A program made the position numbers and the translations under genes. Source: JACCYI01 sp036389195 (GTDB taxonomy: Bacteria; Actinomycetota; Thermoleophilia; Solirubrobacterales; Solirubrobacteraceae). From it: a DNA stretch of 16,526 bases. The DNA lies in NCBI GenBank assembly GCA_036389195.1, contig DASVQH010000423.1, positions 1-16,526 on the forward strand. The letters run 5' to 3'. Shown here piece by piece: positions 1-5,762 of the stretch. Position 1 is the stretch's first letter; each line of letters starts with the position of its first letter. Below the pieces are notes generated by a model. That model was not told the DNA's origin. It worked only from the letters and a program-made list of their open reading frames with translations, and searched no databases.

Positions 1-214
1 CCTCGCCGGCGCCGCTGCGGACGAGCGCGCCGACCTGCACGGCGGCGAGGAACAGCAGCGCGCCCGCGGCGGGCACCAGCCAGCCCAGGTAGCCGTGGGC
101 GGCGCCGTACTCGTGGGCGTGCTCGGGTGGCGCGAGCCGATAGCGCCCGGCGTGCACGGCGAGGACGCCGATGAGCGTCAGGAGCGCCGCGCGGAGTCGC
201 CAGGTCCAGGTCAC
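1..214 (-). CDS. Small membrane protein, partial (runs off the left edge)
   Basis: The first 71 codons of a minus-strand gene are visible. It starts at GTG 214-212, which overlaps the TGA of the upstream gene (211-213) in a GTGA arrangement, so translational coupling is likely. The visible protein begins MTWTWRLRAALLTL and has two hydrophobic stretches, roughly residues 7-20 and 44-64. Between them is a short His-rich segment (PPEHAHEYGAAHG). I recognise no family. It is the third gene of a tight unit behind the secreted FG-GAP protein. The His-rich loop could suggest a metal or haem site, but that is speculation from a few residues. The C-terminus is outside the window. Confidence 0.6.
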   Translation of the reverse strand, partial: MTWTWRLRAALLTLIGVLAVHAGRYRLAPPEHAHEYGAAHGYLGWLVPAAGALLFLAAVQVGALVRSGAGE

Positions 215-660
215 GGGTCAGGCGATTGTGGCGCACCCATGGCGCCGGCGGCGCGCCGGCGGCGCGCCTTGACATTGTCGGCCACCACCGGCCCGGCGAA
301 CAAGGCGCCGGCGACCACGAACCCGACGGTCCGCTCCGTGCCGTCAAGGGCGAGCGCGGCGAACGCGGCCACCGCGCCGAACAGCACGATGAACGCCACC
401 CGGCCGCCGCCCTCGCGCGCCCGGCCGAGCCACGGCGCCACGAGCCATTCGACGGACGCGGTCAGCGCGACAAGCCCGGCTGCCACGCCTATTAGCTCGG
501 CGAAGCGCAGACGGTCGCTCAGCGCTGCCACAACGACGGCAACGAGGATCGTCGAGACCCACCCGAAGATCTCCTCGCGCTCATCCTCCGCGCCCGGCGC
601 CTCGCCGCCGACCGGGACGGCGGATCCGCGGAGCCAGTCCTCGCCGTCGCCCCGCGCCAT
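211..660 (-). CDS. Hypothetical four-helix membrane protein
   Basis: This 149-residue protein has an acidic soluble N-terminus (about 30 residues, rich in Gly, Glu and Asp). Four predicted membrane spans follow, near residues 31-47, 53-75, 88-105 and 110-128, with a basic tail containing KARRRRA. The positive tail and the DRLR loop suggest a cytoplasmic C-terminus. I recognise no family. The ATG at 660 lies 5 bases after the TGA of the FG-GAP gene, and the TGA overlaps the next GTG, so the three genes are probably one transcript. The same frame stays open upstream inside the FG-GAP gene, but the hydrophobic pattern and sensible composition begin only at this ATG. No strong Shine-Dalgarno sequence is visible, consistent with coupling to the upstream stop. 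Confidence 0.72.
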   Translation of the reverse strand: MARGDGEDWLRGSAVPVGGEAPGAEDEREEIFGWVSTILVAVVVAALSDRLRFAELIGVAAGLVALTASVEWLVAPWLGRAREGGGRVAFIVLFGAVAAFAALALDGTERTVGFVVAGALFAGPVVADNVKARRRRAAGAMGAPQSPDP

Positions 661-665
661 GTCGC

Positions 666-2663
666 TCAGCTCGCCGGCGCCACCAGCCGCGTGGCCGCGG
701 ACGTCGCGACGCCCGACCCGTGGTCGTTGGTGGCCACCACCCGGACCCGGAGGCGGTGGCCGACGTCGGCGGCGACCGGCGTGTAGTCCGCCCCCGTCGC
801 GTCGGCGATCGCCGCGCACCCGGCGCCCGCGTCCGAGCACCGCAGCCAGATGTAGGCGTAGGACGGAGCGCCCGACCACGTGCCCGGGAAGGCGTGAAGC
901 AGCTGCCCGGCGCGCGGCGTGCCGGTGATCGCCGGCAGGGTCTGCACGGTGGGCGCGTCGACCCGCCGCGTCGGCGCGGACGTGGTCCGCGCGGTCCCCA
1001 GCGAGTTCGACGCGGTCTCGCGCAGCCGCAGCGTGTGGCCGGAGTCGGCGCTCGTCGGCGTGTAGTCCGCGTCGTCGGTGGCGTCGGCGGTGTCGATCGC
1101 CGTGCAGCCGCCGCCGGTCGCGTCGCAGCGCAGCCAGGCGCGGGCGACGGAGTTCTGCCAGCCGCTGAACGACGCGGCCGTCGCGACGAGCTCCCGGCCC
1201 GAGCGCGGTGTCGCCGTGCCGACGCGCGCCGGCCCCATGACCGTCGGCGCGTCGATGAGTCGTGTGGCCGCGGACGTGCTCTGCGCCGTCCCCGCGTCGT
1301 TGCGCATGACGATGCGCAGCCGCAGGCGCAGCCCGCTGTCGGCCGCGGTCGGGATGTAGTCGGCGTCGTCGGTGGCGTCCGCGGTGTCGATCGCCGCGCA
1401 CGAGTTGAGGTACAGCGTCCGGCAGCGCAGCCAGGCGTACTCGCCGGTCGCGCGGCCGCCGCCCCAGTTGCTGTTGTAGGCGGACTGCATCCACTCGCGC
1501 TGCGGCGTGCCGGCGATCCGCGGCGGCGACAGCAACACCGGCGCGACCACCTGCAGGAAGACCGCGGCGTTGCCGCCGGAGTCGTTCGCGGTGACCGCGT
1601 CGAGCCGGCCGTCGCCGTCGAGCTGCGCGAGCGCGACCGCCAGCGCGGGCGCGCCGGTCGAGAACCCGGCGGCGGCACCGAACGTCCCGTCGCCGTTCCC
1701 CGGCCGCACCGTCAGGTTGGAACCGGCGACCGCGAGGTCGGCGCGGCCGTCGCCGTCGAGGTCGCCGGCGGCGACCGCGCGGGCGCCGTCGGCGTCGTAG
1801 GTGAGCGGCGCGGCGAACGTCCCGCTGCCACCGAGGCTGCGCACGACGCTGACGGTCGAGTCGGCGTAGTCGGCGCTGACGACGTCCGCGTCCCCGTCGG
1901 CATCCAGGTCGGCCACGGTCACGCCGAGCGGCCGGCTCCCGACCGGCAGGATCCGCGGCGAGCCGAACGACCCGTTGCCGGCGTTACGGCGCACCGTCAC
2001 CGAGTTCGCACCCTGGCTGGCCACCGCGAGATCGAGGTCGCCGTCGCCGTCCGTGTCGCCCAGGGCGACCGCGCGAGGTCCCTCGCCGGTCGTGTACGCC
2101 ACCGCCGGAGCGAAGGCGCCGCCACCGGTCGCGAGCAGCACCGACGCCGTGGCGGACGCGCTGTTGGCGGTCACGAGGTCGGGCTTGGCATCCCCGTTCA
2201 GGTCGCCCGCGGCCATCGAGTCCGGGGCGTCTCCGACCGGCAGGGAGCCGTCCGCGAACGCGAAGGTGCCATCGCCGGCGTTGCGGAGCACGACGACGGC
2301 GTCGTGGATCTGGTCGGTCGCGGCGAGGTCGCGATCGCCGTCGCCGTCGAGGTCGGCGGCGACGACCGCGGTGGGGTTTCCGCTGCCGGGCAGCGAGTAC
2401 CACTGCCGGGCGCCGTACGTGCCGTCGCCGTTCCCGAGCGCGACCTTGACCGCGTTGTTGCCGTCGACGGCGACGGCGAGATCGCGGTCCCCGTCCCCGT
2501 CGAGGTCGGCGGCGGCGACCGAGCGCAGCTCGTTGCCGAACGGCTCGTCGAAGCGGTCGAAGGCCGGGGCGGCGCCGGCGGCGGCAGGGGCGGCGAACGC
2601 GGTCATGGCAAGGCCGGCCAGCGCCGAGCGGACGAGCGCGCGGCGGCGCCGGGTGTTGAGCAT
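666..2663 (-). CDS. Secreted FG-GAP/VCBS seven-bladed propeller protein with three C-terminal Ig-like repeats
   Basis: This 665-residue protein is predicted to be exported. The start at 2663 was chosen because it gives a classical signal peptide: basic MLNTRRRRALVR, a hydrophobic core, then an Ala-rich cleavage region near residues 26-33. Longer in-frame starts only add non-hydrophobic residues. Seven FG-GAP repeats follow. Their calcium-loop motif, of the DLDGDGDRD type, begins near residues 53, 104, 154, 203, 252, 301 and 347, about 49 apart, as expected for a seven-bladed beta-propeller. Residues 378-665 hold three repeats of about 95 residues with the pattern WLRC...C.AI...ADYTPT..D.G..LRLR, each with a Cys pair 7-8 apart. 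There is no LPXTG motif or C-terminal membrane anchor, so it is probably secreted or loosely surface-associated. Adhesion or ligand binding is the usual role for this architecture, but the ligand is unknown. Confidence 0.85.
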   Translation of the reverse strand: MLNTRRRRALVRSALAGLAMTAFAAPAAAGAAPAFDRFDEPFGNELRSVAAADLDGDGDRDLAVAVDGNNAVKVALGNGDGTYGARQWYSLPGSGNPTAVVAADLDGDGDRDLAATDQIHDAVVVLRNAGDGTFAFADGSLPVGDAPDSMAAGDLNGDAKPDLVTANSASATASVLLATGGGAFAPAVAYTTGEGPRAVALGDTDGDGDLDLAVASQGANSVTVRRNAGNGSFGSPRILPVGSRPLGVTVADLDADGDADVVSADYADSTVSVVRSLGGSGTFAAPLTYDADGARAVAAGDLDGDGRADLAVAGSNLTVRPGNGDGTFGAAAGFSTGAPALAVALAQLDGDGRLDAVTANDSGGNAAVFLQVVAPVLLSPPRIAGTPQREWMQSAYNSNWGGGRATGEYAWLRCRTLYLNSCAAIDTADATDDADYIPTAADSGLRLRLRIVMRNDAGTAQSTSAATRLIDAPTVMGPARVGTATPRSGRELVATAASFSGWQNSVARAWLRCDATGGGCTAIDTADATDDADYTPTSADSGHTLRLRETASNSLGTARTTSAPTRRVDAPTVQTLPAITGTPRAGQLLHAFPGTWSGAPSYAYIWLRCSDAGAGCAAIADATGADYTPVAADVGHRLRVRVVATNDHGSGVATSAATRLVAPAS
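669..1532 (-). repeat. Three Ig-like coding repeats
   Basis: These are three tandem coding repeats of about 91-97 codons. The first two share the identical peptide AIDTADATDDADY and nearly identical DNA at about 1062-1106 and 1357-1400. The third has a shortened version (AIADATGADY). Each has a WLRC core and a second Cys 7-8 residues later. This suggests unequal duplication, with the first two copies the more recent pair or kept alike by gene conversion. Confidence 0.75.
1539..2522 (-). repeat. Seven FG-GAP/VCBS coding repeats
   Basis: These are seven tandem coding repeats of about 46-51 codons within the secreted protein. Six carry an Asp-rich calcium loop of the form DLDGDGDRD. The third (DLNGDAKPD) and last (QLDGDGRLD) are diverged, and the last lacks the first Asp. 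The blade number matches a closed propeller. The boundaries given are approximate. Confidence 0.8.
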
Positions 2664-2710
2664 CGGCGGGATGATGCGGTGCGCAGCGCTCGAGCACCAT
2701 CGAACATCCG

Positions 2711-2741
2711 TTGAGTGGTGAGCCGAACCCGTCGCTACCGT
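2711..2741 (+). promoter_or_regulatory. Candidate leaderless promoter for the RarD-type gene
   Basis: TTGAGT at 2711-2716 and TACCGT at 2736-2741 resemble -35 and -10 boxes with a long 19-bp spacer. The -10-like box ends 6 bases before the ATG at 2748, where a transcript would start almost at the start codon. No usable Shine-Dalgarno sequence precedes the ATG. Leaderless genes with this geometry are common in Actinobacteria. The site lies in an 84-bp gap that also serves the divergent FG-GAP gene. Confidence 0.35.
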
Positions 2742-2747
2742 GGATCC

Positions 2748-3701
2748 ATGGCCCATCTGCGCTCAGGCTTCGCCGCCGGCCTCGGGGCCTACCTGCTGTG
2801 GGGGCTCTTCCCCCTCTACTGGCCGCTGCTGGAGCCCGCCGCGCCCGTGGAGATCCTCTCCCACCGGATCGTCTGGTCGCTCATCTTCCTGGTCGGCGTC
2901 CTCTCGCTGACGGCCGGCTTCGGCTGGATCCGCGGGCTCGGCCGGCGCCGCCTGCGGCTGCTCGTCCTCGCCGCCGTCCTGATCACGGTCAACTGGGGCT
3001 TCTTCATCTACGGCGTCAACAGCGGCCACGTGGTGGAGACGTCGCTCGGCTACTTCATCACCCCGCTCGTCACGGTCGCGCTCGCGGTGCTCGTCCAGGG
3101 CGAGCGGCTGCGGCGGGCGCAGTGGATCGCGGTGGGGATCGGCGCCGTCGCCGTCGCCGTGCTCACGGTCGACTACGGCCGCCTCCCCTACATCGGGCTG
3201 ACCCTGGCCGCGTCCTTCGGGCTCTACGGGCTGATCAAGAAGCGCGCCGGCGTGGACGGGACCCAGAGCCTCGCCGTCGAGACCGCGGTGCTGGCCATCC
3301 CCGCCCTCGGCTACCTGGTCTGGCTGACCGGCAGCGGCCGGGGCACCTTCACCGTCGAGGGCGCCGACCACGCCGCGCTGCTGGTGGGCTCCGGCGTGGT
3401 CACGGCGGTGCCGCTGATGCTCTTCGGCGCCGCGGCGATCCGCATCCCGCTGACCACGATCGGCCTGCTCCAGTACATCGCGCCGGTGCTGCAGTTCCTG
3501 ATCGGCGTCCTGCTCTACGACGAGGCGATGCCGCTGTCGCGCCTGGCAGGCTTCGCGCTCGTGTGGATCGCCCTGACCGTCTTCACGGCCGACGCCGTAC
3601 GCGCCTCCGGCAACCGCCGCCGCGCCGCGCGCGAGGTGGCGCCCGGCGAGGTGGCGCCGCCGCCCGAGCCGGCGCTGGCCGGCTCGCCGACCGCCCGCTG
3701 A
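2748..3701 (+). CDS. rarD: RarD-like EamA/DMT-superfamily transporter
   Basis: This 317-residue inner-membrane protein has about ten hydrophobic helices, the usual size and topology for the RarD branch of the drug/metabolite transporter superfamily. The N-terminal signature is clear: GAYLLWGLFPLYWPLLEP, then a segment with EILSHRIVWSL, as in E. coli RarD and its homologues. The family is named for a chloramphenicol-sensitivity phenotype, and its natural substrates are poorly defined. The start at ATG 2748 places the signature about ten residues in, as in relatives; an upstream in-frame start adds unconserved residues. Its TGA shares a base with the ATG of the next gene, so the two are probably co-translated. 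The soluble C-terminal tail is short and rich in Ala, Pro and Arg. Confidence 0.9.
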   Translation: MAHLRSGFAAGLGAYLLWGLFPLYWPLLEPAAPVEILSHRIVWSLIFLVGVLSLTAGFGWIRGLGRRRLRLLVLAAVLITVNWGFFIYGVNSGHVVETSLGYFITPLVTVALAVLVQGERLRRAQWIAVGIGAVAVAVLTVDYGRLPYIGLTLAASFGLYGLIKKRAGVDGTQSLAVETAVLAIPALGYLVWLTGSGRGTFTVEGADHAALLVGSGVVTAVPLMLFGAAAIRIPLTTIGLLQYIAPVLQFLIGVLLYDEAMPLSRLAGFALVWIALTVFTADAVRASGNRRRAAREVAPGEVAPPPEPALAGSPTAR

Positions 3702-5212
3702 TGCCCCCGGACTTCGCCGCGACGATCGCCGCCGCCTACGCCACGGAGGGCGAGGCGCTCGACCTCGGCCGCGGCGTCCTCGACGGCGCCGTCCACCCCG
3801 GCGCGCGCGTCGCCGTCCCGCTCGCGACGCTCAACCGCCACGGCCTCGTCGCGGGCGCCACCGGCACGGGGAAGACGCGGACGCTGCAGGTCATGGCCGA
3901 GCAGCTCTCCGCGGCCGGCGTCCCGGTGCTGGTCGCCGACGTCAAGGGCGACGTCTCCGGCCTGGCCGAGCCCGGGGCGCCCGGCGGTGCCGCCGAGAAG
4001 CGGATGCAGGATCTCGGGCTGCCGTTCGCGCCGCGCGCCTTCCCGGTCGAGCTCTTCTCGCTCGGCGGGCTCGGTCCCGGGGTCCCGATCCGCGCGGCCG
4101 TCTCGGACTTCGGCCCCCAGCTGCTGGCCAAGATCCTCGGCGCCAACGACACCCAGGAGGCGAGCCTCGCGCTGGTCTTCCACTACGCCGACGCCCGCGC
4201 GCTGCCGCTCGTCGACCTGGCCGACCTGCGCGCGCTGCTGACCTTCCTGACCTCGGACGCCGGCAGGGCGGACCTCGAGGGGATCGGCGGCCTGTCCAAG
4301 CAGACGGTCGGCGTGCTGCTGCGCTCGCTGGTCGGCCTGGAGACGGGCGGCGGGACGGCGTTCTTCGGCGAGCCTCAGCTCGACGTCTCAGACCTCATGC
4401 GCCAGACGCCGGACGGGCGCGGCTTCGTCTCCTGCGTGGAGCTCGCCGCCGTGCAGGACAGCCCGGCGCTGTGGTCGACCGCGCTCATGTGGCTCGTCGC
4501 CGAGCTGTTCGAGACGCTGCCGGAGGCGGGCGACCTGCCCAAGCCCAAGCTCGTCGTCTTCCTCGACGAGGCGCACCTGCTCTTCGACGACGCCACCGAC
4601 GCGTTCCTGGACTCGGTGGCGCGGACGGTGCGGCTGATCCGCTCCAAGGGCGTCGGGGTGGTCTTCGTCACCCAGCAGCCGACGGACCTGCCCGACGAGG
4701 TGCTCGCCCAGCTGGGGATGCGCGTCCAGCACGCGCTTCGCGCCTTCACGCCGAAGGACGCCCGGGCGCTGCGCGAGACCGTGTCGACCTACCCGCGGTC
4801 AGAGCTCTACGACGTCGAGCAGCTGCTGACCTCGCTGGGCACCGGCGAGGCGGCGGTGACGCTGCTGTCGGAGGCGGGCGTCCCGACGCCGGTCGTCCAC
4901 ACGCGGCTCGTCGCGCCGGCCTCGAGCATGGCGCCGGCCGGCGGCCTGGAGGCGCGCGCGGAGGTGTCGGCCCTGTGGCCGCGCTACGGCGAGCCGGCCG
5001 ACCCGCTCAGCGCGCGCGAGATGCTGGCCGGGCGCCTGCAGGCCCCGGAGCCGGAGCCGGAGCCGGAGCAGGCCGATCCCGCGAAGCGGCGGCGCGTTCC
5101 CCGCCACAGCAGCCCCGACGCCGTCGGGGACTTCCTGCGCTCCCGGCAGGGCACGGCGCTGCAGCGGGAGGTCATCCGCGGCGTCTTCCGGATGCTCCGT
5201 AAACGTCTCTGA
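3701..5212 (+). CDS. YjgR/DUF853-family HerA-like ATPase
   Basis: This 503-residue cytoplasmic ATPase matches the usual YjgR length of about 500. It shows a Walker A motif GATGTGKT at residues 52-59, the downstream VADVKGD segment (residues 78-84), and a Walker B motif LVVFLDEAH at 284-292. The sensor-like VFVTQQPTDLPDEVLAQLG near 321-339 is characteristic of this HerA/FtsK-type group. A short Pro-Glu repeat and a basic stretch (KRRRVPR) precede the conserved C-terminal segment QREVIRGVFRMLRK. The ATG at 3701 overlaps the TGA of the RarD-like gene by one base and gives the family N-terminus. Relatives are annotated as DNA helicase HerA-like, but their function is not established. No nuclease (NurA/SIR2-like) partner is visible here, so I make no defence or repair claim. 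Membership is certain; role is unknown. Confidence 0.9.
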   Translation: MPPDFAATIAAAYATEGEALDLGRGVLDGAVHPGARVAVPLATLNRHGLVAGATGTGKTRTLQVMAEQLSAAGVPVLVADVKGDVSGLAEPGAPGGAAEKRMQDLGLPFAPRAFPVELFSLGGLGPGVPIRAAVSDFGPQLLAKILGANDTQEASLALVFHYADARALPLVDLADLRALLTFLTSDAGRADLEGIGGLSKQTVGVLLRSLVGLETGGGTAFFGEPQLDVSDLMRQTPDGRGFVSCVELAAVQDSPALWSTALMWLVAELFETLPEAGDLPKPKLVVFLDEAHLLFDDATDAFLDSVARTVRLIRSKGVGVVFVTQQPTDLPDEVLAQLGMRVQHALRAFTPKDARALRETVSTYPRSELYDVEQLLTSLGTGEAAVTLLSEAGVPTPVVHTRLVAPASSMAPAGGLEARAEVSALWPRYGEPADPLSAREMLAGRLQAPEPEPEPEQADPAKRRRVPRHSSPDAVGDFLRSRQGTALQREVIRGVFRMLRKRL

Positions 5213-5220
5213 CGCGCCAC

Positions 5221-5248
5221 GTCAGACCGGTTACCGGTCCCGGCTGAC
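5221..5248 (+). other. Inverted repeat after the ATPase gene (terminator or operator)
   Basis: Nine bases after the ATPase stop, GTCAG (5221-5225) can pair with CTGAC (5244-5248), and CCGG (5227-5230) with CCGG (5240-5243), leaving one bulged A and a 9-base loop. Nested inside is a compact palindrome, GACCGGT-T-ACCGGTC, at 5225-5239. No T-run follows. It could be a terminator lacking a U-tract, or an operator for the gene starting at 5268. Confidence 0.45.
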
Positions 5249-5267
5249 TAACCATGGGTAAGGGTAG

Positions 5268-5699
5268 ATGAGGAGCATGCGAAAGCTCCTCCCCATCCTG
5301 TCTGCTCTCGTCCTGGCCTCGCTGGCGCCCGCCGCGGCGAGCGCCGCGACCGCCGCCCCGGCCACCGCGCCGTCGGCCGCGCTCGCCACCCCCTCGGTCA
5401 CCGGCGCCATCCTGGCCCGCCGCGGCTTCGGCTCCAGCCGCGGCTACGGGCGCCGCTACGGCAGCCGTCCCGGCTACGGCAGCCGCCGCGGCTACGGGCG
5501 CCCCTACCGCCGCGGCGCCGGACGGCGCTTCTTCGGCGGCGTGCTCAAGGCGCTCGGCGTCGCCTACCTGTTCCACATGCTGTTCGGCTGGGGCGCCGGC
5601 GGCGGCAGCCCGATCATGCTGTTCGTGATCCTCGGCCTGGTGATGTGGATACTGGTCCGCCGGCGCCGCCGCTCGCCGTACGGGCGGCCCTCCTACTAG
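5268..5699 (+). CDS. Gly/Tyr/Arg-rich exported membrane protein
   Basis: This 143-residue protein has a signal peptide (MRSMRKLLPILSALVLASLA, cleavage probably near residue 26). A low-complexity segment at residues 51-90 follows, with GYG at 59-61, 69-71 and 75-77 among Arg, Ser and Pro. A hydrophobic segment spans about 92-107, and a strong membrane helix about 116-130 ends in RRRRR. The second ATG (5277) has GAGGAG only one base upstream, too close for normal use, so I kept 5268; both are possible. I recognise no family. The order of signal peptide, Gly-rich basic linker, then hydrophobic segments resembles the N-terminal half of Tim44-like bacterial membrane proteins, but no Tim44 domain follows. 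It precedes the hydrolase by 63 bases. Confidence 0.7.
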   Translation: MRSMRKLLPILSALVLASLAPAAASAATAAPATAPSAALATPSVTGAILARRGFGSSRGYGRRYGSRPGYGSRRGYGRPYRRGAGRRFFGGVLKALGVAYLFHMLFGWGAGGGSPIMLFVILGLVMWILVRRRRRSPYGRPSY

Positions 5700-5709
5700 G
5701 CGCAAGATC

Positions 5710-5760
5710 CGACCTCCCGTGACGTTCTGGCTCCTCACAGGTCATCGACACGGGAGGTCG
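5710..5760 (+). promoter_or_regulatory. RBS-occluding inverted repeat with a competing hairpin
   Basis: CGACCTCCCGTG (5710-5721) is perfectly complementary to CACGGGAGGTCG (5749-5760). Counting two more pairs beyond an A-A mismatch, 14 of 15 positions pair around a 21-base loop. The 3' arm contains the Shine-Dalgarno GGAGGT (5753-5758) of the hydrolase, so folding would hide it. The same 5' arm can instead pair locally: GACCT (5711-5715) with AGGTC (5739-5743), and GTGA (5719-5722) with TCAC (5735-5738), which would expose the site. No T-run follows the repeat. Confidence 0.6.
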
Positions 5761-5762
5761 TG

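Noticed and set aside
720..2714. Long plus-strand open frame opposite the FG-GAP gene
   Set aside because: It is the antisense of Asp/Gly-rich repeats in GC-rich DNA. The product is Arg/Val/Gly-rich with no domain, while the minus strand has a signal peptide and regular repeats.
3701..5212. HerA-like ATPase as part of a defence system
   Set aside because: The sequence fits the widespread YjgR/DUF853 group, and no NurA, SIR2 or other nuclease partner is beside it.
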